Positions 51,001 through 58,605 are shown, counted from the first letter of the stretch. The stretch: 64,000 bases of DNA from Amycolatopsis thailandensis (GCF_002234405.1 NZ_NMQT01000020.1:1-64000); one strand, 5' to 3'. Notes: a model not told the origin generated them from the sequence alone. Made by a program: numbers and translations.

Positions 51001-51851
51001 TCAGCCCGGACGGCCGGACGCTCGCGGCCGGCGCCTGGGACCACACGATGCGGCTGATCGACGTCGGCGATCCGCGCGCGCCGGTCGACGTCGGTGTCTT
51101 CAGCAGGCCTCCGGAGGAGATCGACGCGGTCGCGTTCAGCCCGGACGGCCGGACCCTGGCGACCGCGGGCGCCGGGCACACGGTGAAGCTCTGGGACGTG
51201 GCGGACACGCGGAGACCCGTCGAACTCGCGACCCTGACCGGGCACGAGGACGACGTCCATTCGATCGCGTTCGGCCCGGACGGGCGCACTCTGCTGACCG
51301 GGGGCTGGGACCACACGGCGCGGCTTTGGGACGTCTCCATGGTGAAGGCGCCGAAGCAGCTTTCGGTGCTGAAGGGACACACCGACACCGTGTTCTCCGT
51401 CGCGTTCAGCCCGGACGGCAGACTCGCCGCCACCGGCGGCGCCGATCGCACCGCGCGGCTGTGGGACGTGTCGGATCCGGCGGCCCCGCGGCAGACCGCG
51501 TCGGTCCCCGGGCACACCGACATCGTCATCTCGGTGGCGTTCAGCGGCGACGGGAAGACCTTCGCGACCGGCAGCTACGACCGGACCGTGCGACTATGGG
51601 ACGTCTCCGATCCCGGAGCGGTCCGTGAATCGGCGACGCTGGCCGAGGATGTCGACAGGGTCAACGCGGTGGCGTTCGCCCCCGACGGGCACACGCTCGC
51701 GGCTTCGGTGGCGGACGGCAGCGTGCGGTTGTGGGAGACGAACGCGGAACGCGCCGCCGAACGCGTCTGCGCGACCGTGTACCCGCGGATCACGGCGGCG
51801 GAGTGGGAGCAACGCCTCCCGGGGCTCGATTACCGGCCTCCGTGCCCGTGA
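48036..51851 (+). CDS. XRE-nSTAND NTPase-WD40 signalling protein
   Basis: 1271 aa. N-terminal XRE-like helix-turn-helix (about 10-75), then a STAND NTPase (about 105-500; Walker A GASGSGKSSLLRAG near 145-158, Walker B VVLVVDQFEEVF), winged-helix and helical regions, one transmembrane helix (about 538-558), and 14 WD40 repeats (about 620-1245) that would form two seven-bladed propellers, with a C-terminal cap ending LPGLDYRPPCP. GTG 48036 has AAAGGA 6 nt upstream. Related proteins are thought to oligomerise on sensing a signal; the trigger and output here are unknown. No effector gene is adjacent. Confidence 0.92.
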   Translation: MPRPERPLDPGDDPLLEFAADLRRLREKAGNPTYRELGRRAHYSAGTLSEAAGGKKMPSLAVTLAYVRACEGPEAEWEARWHDVTERTRTGVSDSRVAPLNGESAPYIGLTAFGPGDAGRFFGRERLVGKLVTRLSGQRFLAVLGASGSGKSSLLRAGLLPVVGEHSVTVLMTPGSRPLQECAVQFGAALGLAPGGLLTEFTGHPRNLGLAARQLVADREGDVVLVVDQFEEVFTLCQDADERAAFLAALVTATTEPDSRTRVVLGIRTDFYTHCARHPELVEAMQDAQILVGPMSTEELRQAISRPAIDAGYRVENALVSRLVADATGQPGVLPLLSHALLETWRRRHGNTLTLTGYESTGGIERSVAQTSEHTFTALSEHQQQLANQIFLRMTALGEGTEDTKRRITRDEVDADDPDVAVVLDRLASSRLVTLDDNGIEIAHEALIRGWPRLREWLAEDREGLRVHRQLTEATDAWESVGRDDGWLYRGARLSIAMEWAGEHDSALSQRERGFLEASVAIENREQAIARRRTRRLRQLVALLAVLLVLATAAMVYAVRAEQTATSQRNNALAQKVAGQALEMRGTNPALAAQLALAAYRVDPGVETRGSVLGMVASPYSTRAAGHANRVNSAALRGDGQVMVTGSWDHTAKLWDVKDPYRPSELATLSGHTENVNSVAFSADGGTVATAGWDKTARLWNVADPANPGPGVPVGEHPSRVNAVAFSPKAPVLATADGDGTIRLFDVRDLAKPVLVATLAGHTGNVNGLAYAPDGRTLASAGADKTARLWDVAEPLKARPLGVAAGHTAGVHSAAFSPDGRTLATASIDQSARLWDLADPMAPAPLGTMTAHRTIVRSVAFSPDGTTLATTGFDRNARLWDVTDPKKPREKALLTGHTAAVVWAVFSRDGRTLVTASDDQTVRLWELPGPAITGPTRSACRAVFSADGKLMATGSQDGVVRLNDVADPRNPRELGRITGFGNGVCGLAFSPDGRTLAAGAWDHTMRLIDVGDPRAPVDVGVFSRPPEEIDAVAFSPDGRTLATAGAGHTVKLWDVADTRRPVELATLTGHEDDVHSIAFGPDGRTLLTGGWDHTARLWDVSMVKAPKQLSVLKGHTDTVFSVAFSPDGRLAATGGADRTARLWDVSDPAAPRQTASVPGHTDIVISVAFSGDGKTFATGSYDRTVRLWDVSDPGAVRESATLAEDVDRVNAVAFAPDGHTLAASVADGSVRLWETNAERAAERVCATVYPRITAAEWEQRLPGLDYRPPCP

Positions 51852-51860
51852 CCACCGCCG

Positions 51861-51915
51861 ATTCGTTGTTCGGCGTTGTTGTTCGGTGAAAGCGCTGTGA
51901 CACCGAACAACGAAT
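51861..51915 (+). terminator. Hairpin with two competing arms after the nSTAND gene
   Basis: ATTCGTTGTTCGG (51861-51873) pairs with CCGAACAACGAAT (51903-51915). Alternatively GTTGTTCGGTG (51878-51888) pairs with CACCGAACAAC (51901-51911). Two mutually exclusive stems start 10 bp after the stop codon. Probable terminator. Confidence 0.7.
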
Positions 51916-51975
51916 AGGCGCTAGAAATACCCCTGGACGTGCGATGCGTCCCCACATCGTTCACTCACCGGGGGT

Positions 51976-52031
51976 CTGAAGGGCTCCTTCAGGACATTCA
52001 CCAGTGCCCTGAAGGAGCCCTTCAGCTTTTT
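51976..52031. terminator. Intrinsic terminator, CTGAAGGGCTCCTTCAGG hairpin with T-tract
   Basis: Perfect 18-bp arms (51976-51993, 52008-52025) with a 14-nt loop, followed by CTTTTT (52026-52031). The arm contains TGAAGG-GCT-CCTTCA, itself palindromic. It is the only repeat here with a clear U-tract, supporting a terminator role for the whole class. Confidence 0.85.
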
Positions 52032-52041
52032 CGCGCCCACC

Positions 52042-52119
52042 CCTAGAACGCAATTCGTCCTCTGGATGCGGTACTTGCACGCGCAACTACCGCATCCAGA
52101 GGACGAAATGCGTTCTAGG
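52042..52119. repeat. 78-bp inverted repeat between convergent genes
   Basis: 37-bp arms (52042-52078, 52083-52119) with two mismatches and loop ACGC, ending 12 bp beyond the stop of the minus-strand HelD-like gene. It begins CCTAGAACGCA and is unlike the other families. Probable terminator for that gene. Confidence 0.85.
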
Positions 52120-52130
52120 TCGGGCGGGGG

Positions 52131-54245
52131 TCAGACGGCGGGGATCCAGTCCGGGTTGGAGGCCAGGACGGTCAGCTGCTGGGTCGCGCGGGTCAGCGCC
52201 ACGTACAGCACCCGCCGTCCGGTGGTCGACTCCGTGATGAGGTCGTTGGGCTCCACCAGGACGACGGCGTCGTACTCGAGGCCCTTCGAGTCGAGGCTGC
52301 CGACGACCTTGAGCCGCTCGTCCGCGAGCCCGTCGAGCCAGCCCTCGACCTCGGGCACCCGGTCCATGGCGGTGATCACGCCGACGGTGCCTTCGACGGC
52401 CCCCATCAGTTCCTTCACCGCGGCCTGCGTCCCCGCCTGCAACCCGGAGGCCTCGACCGGCCGGACCTCCGGCGTGATGCCGGTCTGCCGCACCGCGCGC
52501 GGGAGCTCGTCGGCCTCGGCGTGCCCGGCGACGACCTTCGCGGCCAGATCGAAGATCTCCGCCGAGTTCCGGTAGTTGGTGCGCAGGGTGAACCGTCGCC
52601 GCGTCGTCTTGAGCCCGAAGGCCTGGTCACGCGCCATCGCGGCCTCGGCCGGATCCGGCCAGGAACTCTGCACCGGGTCGCCGACCACGGTCCAGCTCGC
52701 GTACTTCCCGCGCCGCCCGACCATCCGCCACTGCATCGGCGAGAGGTCCTGCGACTCGTCGATGACCACGTGCGAGTACTCGTCGTAGTGCTCGGGCCGG
52801 GTCGGGGCGCCGCCGCGCTCCGGGTTGACCTCGATGCTCTGACGGGCCCGGCGGCTCTTGGGCGGCTGCCCGATCAGGACGCGCAGCTCGTCGAGGAGCG
52901 CGACGTCCGCGATGGTCCAGCCGCGAGAGCGGTCGGCGAAGTCGGCGGCCAGCATGCTGATCTCAGTGCGGTTGAGCAGGCCCTTCGCCGCCGACGCGAG
53001 CCGCTTCTCGGTGCCCATCCACCGCAGGATCTGCGCCGGGTACAGGATCGGCCACCAGACCACCAGGAACCGGTGGAACTCGATGCGTTCGCCGAGTTCG
53101 GTGATCAGCTCGGCCTTGTCGATCTGACGGCCGTCGTCCTTCGCGTGCTGATCGGCCTTCGCGGCGAGCGCGTCGAGCAGCAGTTCCGCGGCGCGGATCC
53201 GCGACCGGTTCGGCGGCCCGCCCGCGGTGTGGACCTTGCGGCGCACCTTGTCGAGTTCGCGCGCGTTCAGCCGCAGCACCTCGCCGCGGTAGACGATCTT
53301 CATGTCCTCGGGCGCGTCTTCCGGCGTGTCCCGCAGAGCGCGCAGCAGGATCTTGCGCATCCGCAGCGACCCCTTGATCGCCGCCAGCGGAGCCGGGTCC
53401 TGCCGGGTCGCTTCGAGGCCGTCGAGGACCTCGCCGAGCGCGCGCAGTTCGACGTTCGTCTCGCCCATCGACGGCAGCACCCGCGAGATGTAGCTGGTGA
53501 ACACCCCCGACGGGCCGATCACCAGCACGCCCGCGCCGCCGAGCTGGCGGCGGTGACGGTAGAGCAGGTAGGCCGCGCGGTGCAGCGCGACCGCGGTCTT
53601 GCCGGTGCCGGGGCCGCCGGTGATCTCCGTGACACCGCGCCACGGCGCCCGGATGACCTCGTCCTGTTCCTTCTGGATGGTCGCGACGATGTCGCGCATC
53701 TTCTCGCCGCGCGACCGCCCGAGCGCGGCCATCAGCGCGCCCTCGCCGACGATCTGCATCGTCTCCGGGACCGCGTCGGCGATCAGCACGTCGTCGTCGA
53801 CGTCGAGCACGTTCTGCCCCGAGCACCGGATCACCCGGCGCCGGACGACGTCCATCGGCTCCTCGGCGGTCGCCTGGTAGAACGCCGCGGCCGCGGGCGC
53901 GCGCCAGTCGGTGACGAGGTTGTCGAACTCGGCGTCGCGGATCCCGAGACGGCCCACGTAGATGTGGTCGTTGTCGAGATGGTCGAGCCTGCCGAAGACC
54001 AGGCCCTCGTACTCCGCGTCGAGGGTCTGGAGGGTCTGATTGGCGTGGTACACCATCATGTCCCGTTCGAACAGCATCGACGCCTGCTCGAAGATCGCTT
54101 CCCGCCCGGCGCCATGGCCGATCTCATAGCCCTTGGTACGCATGGCCTCTGCCTGGGCTCGCAGTTCGGCGAGCCGGGTGTAGACCGTGTCCACATGGGC
54201 TTGCTCGATGGCGATCTCGGCCCGTCTGACCCGAGGTTCGGACAC
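52131..54245 (-). CDS. HelD/HelR-type RNA polymerase-interacting ATPase
   Basis: 704 aa UvrD-like superfamily-1 protein. An N-terminal coiled-coil (about 1-60) resembles the RNA-polymerase-probing arm of HelD, followed by Walker A GGPGTGKTAVALHRAAYLL (about 208-226), motif II VVIDESQDLSPMQW (about 495), GDPVQSSWP and a C-terminal motif YVALTRATQQL. Actinobacterial HelD/HelR remove stalled polymerase and HelR proteins confer rifamycin tolerance. I see no clear rifamycin-associated element upstream, so HelR identity is not certain. GTG 54245 has AGGAG 6 nt upstream. Confidence 0.88.
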   Translation of the reverse strand: MSEPRVRRAEIAIEQAHVDTVYTRLAELRAQAEAMRTKGYEIGHGAGREAIFEQASMLFERDMMVYHANQTLQTLDAEYEGLVFGRLDHLDNDHIYVGRLGIRDAEFDNLVTDWRAPAAAAFYQATAEEPMDVVRRRVIRCSGQNVLDVDDDVLIADAVPETMQIVGEGALMAALGRSRGEKMRDIVATIQKEQDEVIRAPWRGVTEITGGPGTGKTAVALHRAAYLLYRHRRQLGGAGVLVIGPSGVFTSYISRVLPSMGETNVELRALGEVLDGLEATRQDPAPLAAIKGSLRMRKILLRALRDTPEDAPEDMKIVYRGEVLRLNARELDKVRRKVHTAGGPPNRSRIRAAELLLDALAAKADQHAKDDGRQIDKAELITELGERIEFHRFLVVWWPILYPAQILRWMGTEKRLASAAKGLLNRTEISMLAADFADRSRGWTIADVALLDELRVLIGQPPKSRRARQSIEVNPERGGAPTRPEHYDEYSHVVIDESQDLSPMQWRMVGRRGKYASWTVVGDPVQSSWPDPAEAAMARDQAFGLKTTRRRFTLRTNYRNSAEIFDLAAKVVAGHAEADELPRAVRQTGITPEVRPVEASGLQAGTQAAVKELMGAVEGTVGVITAMDRVPEVEGWLDGLADERLKVVGSLDSKGLEYDAVVLVEPNDLITESTTGRRVLYVALTRATQQLTVLASNPDWIPAV

Positions 54246-54367
54246 GCAACGCTCCTAAACGCTTCTATCGCCTCCGAGGGCGAAGGACGACTCTACGCGA
54301 GCTGGGCGGCGGCTTCACCAAGTCCCGGGCAACGTCACGGTGGAAGGCGTTGAGGCACGATGCTGCA

Positions 54368-54922
54368 ATGACCAGGATCGTGGCGGGGACCGCGGGCGGC
54401 AGGCGGTTGAAGGTCCCTCCGAAGGGCACGCGGCCCACATCGGAACGCGTACGCGAAGCGCTGTTCAACGCGCTGGAGGTCGCCGGCGAGCTGCAAGGGA
54501 GCCAGGTCCTCGACCTTTACGCCGGTTCGGGCGCGCTCGGGCTCGAGGCGCTGTCCCGCGGCGCGTCGGGCGCGCTGTTCGTCGAGTCGGACCGGCGCGC
54601 GGTCGAAGTGCTCAAGGGGAACGTCGCCGCGCTCGGTCTCGGCGGCACGGTCCGCGCCGGGGCCGTCGAGTCCGTCGTCGCCGCTCCGGCGCCGGAGACG
54701 TTCGACATCGTCCTCGCCGACCCTCCGTACGCGGTCGATTCCACCCGCCTGGGGGAGGTCATGGCCGCGCTCGCGGCAGGTCGCTGGGTCGTGGACGGGG
54801 CGCTGGTGGTGATCGAGCGGGCCGCGCGGGACGGCGAGCCGGACTGGCCGCCGGGCTTCGCGCCGATGCGGACGAAACGCTACGGCGACACCGCGCTCTA
54901 CTGGGCCGAATATCAGGTGTGA
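54368..54922 (+). CDS. rsmD: 16S rRNA (guanine(966)-N2)-methyltransferase
   Basis: 184 aa. RsmD methylates G966 of 16S rRNA. It has MTRIVAGTAGGRRLKVPPKGTRPTSERVREALFN at the N-terminus, motif I VLDLYAGSGALGLEALSRGA, and the catalytic motif IV LADPPY. Start ATG 54368 matches family N-termini. It is followed by coaD, the canonical rsmD-coaD pair, with a 52-bp gap containing the coaD promoter. Confidence 0.96.
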   Translation: MTRIVAGTAGGRRLKVPPKGTRPTSERVREALFNALEVAGELQGSQVLDLYAGSGALGLEALSRGASGALFVESDRRAVEVLKGNVAALGLGGTVRAGAVESVVAAPAPETFDIVLADPPYAVDSTRLGEVMAALAAGRWVVDGALVVIERAARDGEPDWPPGFAPMRTKRYGDTALYWAEYQV

Positions 54923-54961
54923 CGCCGCACAGAGAAACGCGCGGGAGGCCGTCGGCCTTGG

Positions 54962-54974
54962 TAGCGTCCGCGCC
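54962..54974 (+). promoter_or_regulatory. Probable -10 of a leaderless coaD transcript
   Basis: TAGCGT (54962-54967) is 7 nt before the coaD ATG, with no Shine-Dalgarno. Confidence 0.5.
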
Positions 54975-55457
54975 ATGCGGCGTGCGGTCTGTCCCGGGTC
55001 CTACGACCCGGCCACCAATGGGCATCTCGACATCATCGAGCGGGCGGCCAAGCTGTTCGACGAGGTCGTCGTCGCGGTGGGGGTGAACAAGAGCAAGAAG
55101 GGCCTGTTCACCACCGAAGAGCGGATGGACATCCTGCGCGAGATCACCGCGAAGCTGCCGAACGTGCGCGTCGACTCCTGGCAGGGACTCCTGGTCGACT
55201 ACTGCCGTGAGAACGACATCATCGCGGTCGCGAAGGGCCTGCGGTCGGTCAGCGACTTCGACTACGAGCTCCAGATGGCGCAGATGAACCGCGAGCTGAC
55301 CGGGCTCGAAACGCTGCTGATGGCGAACAACCCGGCCTACGGTTTCGTGTCGAGCTCGCTGGTCAAGGAGATCTCCGCGCTCGGTGGCGACATCGAGCAC
55401 CTGGTGCCGCCGATAGTGTTCAAACGCCTCTCGGAGAAGTACTCCGAACGAGGTTGA
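54975..55457 (+). CDS. coaD: Phosphopantetheine adenylyltransferase
   Basis: 160 aa. CoaD makes dephospho-CoA from 4'-phosphopantetheine and ATP in coenzyme A synthesis. Nucleotidyltransferase motifs: CPGSYDPATNGHLDIIERA (HxGH-type), AKGLRSVSDFDYELQMAQMN and VSSSLVKEISALGGD (SSS-type phosphate loop). Length is standard. It follows rsmD and ends the upstream core block; accessory genes follow before the DivIVA-like gene. Confidence 0.97.
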   Translation: MRRAVCPGSYDPATNGHLDIIERAAKLFDEVVVAVGVNKSKKGLFTTEERMDILREITAKLPNVRVDSWQGLLVDYCRENDIIAVAKGLRSVSDFDYELQMAQMNRELTGLETLLMANNPAYGFVSSSLVKEISALGGDIEHLVPPIVFKRLSEKYSERG

Positions 55458-55544
55458 CCCGAACGGCCGAAGCCGTTGGTCTGGCAGCGGTGAGCGGCGG
55501 TGGAGAGTTCATCTCGACGCCTTCTGGCGAACACACGATCGGGT

Positions 55545-55556
55545 TACGGTCCGAAA
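55545..55556 (+). promoter_or_regulatory. Possible -10 of a leaderless transcript (RNase gene)
   Basis: TACGGT (55545-55550) ends 6 nt before the ATG at 55557; no Shine-Dalgarno is visible. Confidence 0.4.
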
Positions 55557-56246
55557 ATGACCAACAAACGATCGCGGGCCGCCGCCGCGCTGCTCGTTCT
55601 GCTCGTCACGTTCTTCGGCGGGGTCGGTGCGGCGCAGGCCGCGGCGCCCGTCTCCATCCAGCAGAACCCTTGTGGGGATCTCACCGGGTTCAAGCACACG
55701 TCGCTCTCGTCGCTCCCCGCCGAGGCGACGACGACGTACAACCTGATCCAGAAGGGCGGGCCGTACCCGTACCCGGACAACGACGGAACGGTCTTCTCGA
55801 ACCGGGAGAACATCCTCCCGAAGTGCGCTTCGGGCTACTACCACGAGTACACCGTCCCGACCCCGGGCTCGTCGAACCGCGGCACGCGCCGCATCGTCAC
55901 CGGGACCGGCGGGGAGTACTTCTACACCGGCGACCACTACAAGAGCTTCTCCGTGATCGACGTCAAGGGCACGCCGGCGCCGTCCTGCGGTGACACCTCG
56001 AAGCTGGCGAAGACCGGCTACTCGGCGCTGTCCTCCGCGGCGAAGTCCGTGGTGGACAAGGCCCGCGGCGGCGCGACCGGCACGGTCTACGAGAACCGTG
56101 AGGGGGTGCTGCCGTCGTGCGCGGCCGGCTACTACCAGCTGTTCCCGGTGGGCACGAGCGACCGCGTGATCTCCGGCAAGGGCAGCGAGATCGTCTACAC
56201 GCCGGACCGCTACGCGACCTTCAAGCTGGTCGACCTGAACGGCTGA
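55557..56246 (+). CDS. Secreted guanyl-specific ribonuclease with a tandem degenerate domain
   Basis: 229 aa. Signal peptide (about 1-28), then an RNase Sa/barnase-superfamily (N1/T1) domain (about 38-138) with the active-site residues in place: Glu97 (YYHEYTV), Arg108 and Arg112 (RGTRRIVTG) and His127 (TGDHY). A second copy (about 143-229) repeats the fold (ENREGVLPSCAAGYYQLFPV, TPDRYATFKLVDL), but the catalytic Glu and His are replaced by Leu and Arg and the first Arg is lost. The first domain should cleave RNA at guanosines outside the cell. No barstar-like immunity gene is adjacent. Confidence 0.87.
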   Translation: MTNKRSRAAAALLVLLVTFFGGVGAAQAAAPVSIQQNPCGDLTGFKHTSLSSLPAEATTTYNLIQKGGPYPYPDNDGTVFSNRENILPKCASGYYHEYTVPTPGSSNRGTRRIVTGTGGEYFYTGDHYKSFSVIDVKGTPAPSCGDTSKLAKTGYSALSSAAKSVVDKARGGATGTVYENREGVLPSCAAGYYQLFPVGTSDRVISGKGSEIVYTPDRYATFKLVDLNG

Positions 56247-56265
56247 GTCGCCCATGCAACATCCC

Positions 56266-56312
56266 GTGCCTCCTCGTCCGTGAGATACATCGGAACACGG
56301 ATGAGGAGGCAC
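56266..56312 (+). promoter_or_regulatory. Hairpin masking the sigma-factor Shine-Dalgarno
   Basis: 17-bp arms (56266-56282, 56296-56312) with a single G-U-compatible mismatch and a 13-nt loop. The 3' arm contains GAGGAGG (56303-56309), the ribosome-binding site of the ATG at 56314. The structure could hide the site (translation control or thermosensor) and may also terminate the RNase transcript that ends 20 bp upstream. Confidence 0.65.
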
Positions 56313-56313
56313 G

Positions 56314-56829
56314 ATGCGGTCTGGGGACGATGCGAGCTTCAGGGAGTTCGCCAGGGACAAGGCGCTGCCGCTCCGGCGGACGGCGTACCTGCTCTGCGGC
56401 GACTGGCATCTCGCGGAGGATCTGGTCCAAACCGCGCTCATCAAGCTCTACCGGGTCTGGCCGAAGGTCCGCCGGAAAGGGCCCGTCGACAACTACACGA
56501 GGCAGATCCTGATGCGCTGCTGGCTCGATGAGCGGCGACGTCCATGGCGGAGCAAGGAAAACCGCGACGGCGTCGTCCCCGAAGAGCCTTCGGCCCCCGC
56601 TGATGCGGGCATCTCGGATTCGCTGCTTCGCGCCCTCGCCGAAGTTCCACCGAAACAGCGCGCCGCCGTCGTACTGCGCTACTGCGCCGACCTCCCGGTC
56701 GCGGAGGTCGCCGTCGCGCTGCGCAGTTCGGAAGGGACGGTCAGGAGCCAGGCCTCGCGGGGACTCGACGTCCTCCGCGCGGCCCTGAAGAGACAGCACG
56801 ACGAGGCTGTCTCCGGGAGGAACGCGTGA
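56314..56829 (+). CDS. ECF RNA polymerase sigma factor (SigE family, actinobacterial)
   Basis: 171 aa. Region 2 (about 15-80: AYLLCGDWHLAEDLVQTALIKLYRVW) and region 4 (about 100-160: PPKQRAAVVLRYCADLPVAEVAVALRSSEGTVRSQASRGL) are clear. This short ECF type is common in Streptomyces-like bacteria with a membrane partner gene. The strong GAGGAGG ribosome-binding site lies inside a 17-bp hairpin. The stop overlaps the next gene (GTGATG). The signal and regulon are unknown. Confidence 0.93.
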   Translation: MRSGDDASFREFARDKALPLRRTAYLLCGDWHLAEDLVQTALIKLYRVWPKVRRKGPVDNYTRQILMRCWLDERRRPWRSKENRDGVVPEEPSAPADAGISDSLLRALAEVPPKQRAAVVLRYCADLPVAEVAVALRSSEGTVRSQASRGLDVLRAALKRQHDEAVSGRNA

Positions 56830-57617
56830 TGGACGAACTCGAGAACAAGCTGCGCGGGATCACACTGGCCGAGCCCCCGCTCGGCTTCGACCCGGACGAG
56901 GTCGCCGGCACGGCGGCGAAGAAGGCGCGGAACCGGCGGGCCGTCGTCGCGACGGGGGTCGCGACGCTGGCGATGATCGCGGCGGCGGTGGTCTTCGTGA
57001 GGCCGGAAACCGGTCCGGTGGTCGGCCCGGCCGTGTTGCCCACCCCGGCGGCGCCGTCGCCGAGCAGCGTGCCGCCCCCGGTATCGGGGAACGTGGACCT
57101 GACGGCGCGGAAGGCGAAGCTCGCCGGGCATCTGTCGACCGCGCTGCCCGGCGTGCTCACCGGGGCGAAGGACATCCGGATCCGCTCCGTCCATCAGTTG
57201 CGGACCTGGGACGTCCTCATCTTCATGGTCGGCTACCAGGACGCCTCCGGTGCCGACCGTTCGCTGGTCGTCACGCTTCTCGGGACCGAGGCCGCCAAGC
57301 GGGGGTTCTCGCTCGAAGACAGTTGTGAGCCGGGCCGCAAGACCCGCGGCGACTTCGGCGCGGACCTCGGCGGGGTGACCGGCGGGGAACCGGTGGACTG
57401 CGCGAAGCTGCCCCAAACGGACGGGAGCACCGTGGTCGTCACCGGCACCGTCCCGTCACTGCCTCCCGGCGACGTCGAACCGGGTCGCGACGCGACCGCG
57501 TACCGGGCCGACGGCACATCGGTCGTCGTGTCCACCGGCGCGGGCGACGGGGGTTCGCGTCCGGCCGACGACCAGTTGATCAAGCTGGTCACGGATCCGG
57601 AACTCACTCTCCGGTAA
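56829..57617 (+). CDS. Membrane protein paired with the ECF sigma factor (putative anti-sigma or sensor)
   Basis: 262 aa from ATG 56829; a GTG at 56826 is equally spaced from GGAGG. A short cytoplasmic N-terminus (about 1-37, DELENKLRGITLAEPP) precedes one transmembrane helix (about 38-58), a Pro/Ser linker, and an extracytoplasmic domain with two Cys (EDSCEPGR and PVDCAKL). No zinc anti-sigma (HxxxCxxC) motif is present, so the inhibitory role is inferred only from coupling to the sigma gene. Confidence 0.75.
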   Translation: MDELENKLRGITLAEPPLGFDPDEVAGTAAKKARNRRAVVATGVATLAMIAAAVVFVRPETGPVVGPAVLPTPAAPSPSSVPPPVSGNVDLTARKAKLAGHLSTALPGVLTGAKDIRIRSVHQLRTWDVLIFMVGYQDASGADRSLVVTLLGTEAAKRGFSLEDSCEPGRKTRGDFGADLGGVTGGEPVDCAKLPQTDGSTVVVTGTVPSLPPGDVEPGRDATAYRADGTSVVVSTGAGDGGSRPADDQLIKLVTDPELTLR

Positions 57618-57744
57618 GGAGCGGGCGATGGCGCGCGGTACCGGGCGGGACACGCCCGGTACCGCGTGCTTTCACCCCTTACCGCGCCGATGCGGGCAAA
57701 CTGAGGTCAGGGAATGTGGGGATCGCTGTAGGTAGGGAGTGGCC

Positions 57745-58470
57745 GTGTACCGGGTTTTCGAGGCGCTCGACGAGCTCGTCACCATCGTGGAGGAAGCCCG
57801 CGGCGTGCCGATGACCTCCAGTTGCGTTGTCCCGCGCGGGGAGGCGCTCGAACTGCTCGACGACATCCGCGACGCCCTTCCGGGTGAAGTGGACGACGCG
57901 CAGGACGTCCTCGACAAACGTGATCAGCTGATCCAGACCGCCCGCACCGAGGCGGCGGAGACGGTCACCACGGCGAACACCGAGGCCGATCGCACGGTCG
58001 CCGACGCGCAGGCCGAGGCCGAACGCATCCTCGCCGACGCCCGCGCCCGCGCCGAGCAGATGATGAGCGACGCGCACGGCGAGGCCGAGCGCATGGTCGC
58101 CGCCGGACAGGCCGAGTTCCAGAACCTCACCGACCGCTCGCGGGCCGAGTCGGAGCGGATGATCCAGGCGGGCCGCGACGCCTACGAGCGCGCCATCGAG
58201 GACGGCCGCGCCGAACAGGCCCGGCTCGTCGCGCAGACCGAGGTCGTCCAGGCCGCGCACGGCGAGGCGGCGCGCATCGTCGACGAGGCGCACGTCGAGG
58301 CCGACAAGCAGCGCAGTGACTGCGACGCCTACGTCGACGGCAAACTGGCCGAGTTCTCCGAACTGCTGGCGACCACGCTGCGGACGGTCGATTCCGGACG
58401 CAACCACCTGCGGTCGCCGGTCAACCTGCCGGGCAACAGCCGCACTTCGCTCTACGACTACCAGGCCTGA
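57745..58470 (+). CDS. DivIVA-like coiled-coil protein
   Basis: 241 aa, close in sequence and position to mycobacterial Rv2927c. A short N-terminal globular motif (VYRVFEALDELVTIVEEARGVPM) is followed by a long Ala/Glu/Arg-rich coiled coil (about 55-215) with regular 11-residue AEAERI/L-type repeats, and a basic tail. A role in polar growth or cell-envelope organisation is inferred from similarity. GTG 57745 matches the Rv2927c start (YRVFEALDEL) and has GGGAG 5 nt upstream; a GTG 6 bp earlier is possible. A palindrome follows. Confidence 0.88.
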   Translation: MYRVFEALDELVTIVEEARGVPMTSSCVVPRGEALELLDDIRDALPGEVDDAQDVLDKRDQLIQTARTEAAETVTTANTEADRTVADAQAEAERILADARARAEQMMSDAHGEAERMVAAGQAEFQNLTDRSRAESERMIQAGRDAYERAIEDGRAEQARLVAQTEVVQAAHGEAARIVDEAHVEADKQRSDCDAYVDGKLAEFSELLATTLRTVDSGRNHLRSPVNLPGNSRTSLYDYQA

Positions 58471-58486
58471 TCCGAGCCCGTACACG

Positions 58487-58541
58487 CGCTATGAAAGGTC
58501 CTTTCCTTGCAAAATTTGCAAGGAAAGGACCTTTCATAGCG
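58487..58541. repeat. 55-bp palindrome CGCTATGAAAGGTCCTTTCC
   Basis: Perfect 27-bp arms (58487-58513, 58515-58541) around one A, 16 bp after the DivIVA-like gene. The arm contains GAAAGG-T-CCTTTC, itself palindromic. It separates the DivIVA-like gene from DUF177, so it probably terminates the former. Confidence 0.88.
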
Positions 58542-58591
58542 TTCGCGAGGGTGTAGCGGACCGTGCCCGTAAAGAGGTGGCGGGGGCTGCG

Positions 58592-58605
58592 TACCCTGGT
58601 AACCG
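58592..58605 (+). promoter_or_regulatory. Probable -10 of a leaderless DUF177 transcript
   Basis: TACCCT (58592-58597) is 8 nt before the ATG at 58606; no Shine-Dalgarno sequence is present. Confidence 0.45.

Noticed and set aside
48318..51515. 1065-codon open frame on the minus strand opposite the nSTAND-WD40 gene
   Set aside because: Repeats mirror the WD40 DNA repeats and have no start context; antisense shadow.
54246..54367. Rifamycin-associated element upstream of the HelD-like gene
   Set aside because: The expected inverted-repeat promoter element was not visible, so rifamycin induction is not claimed.
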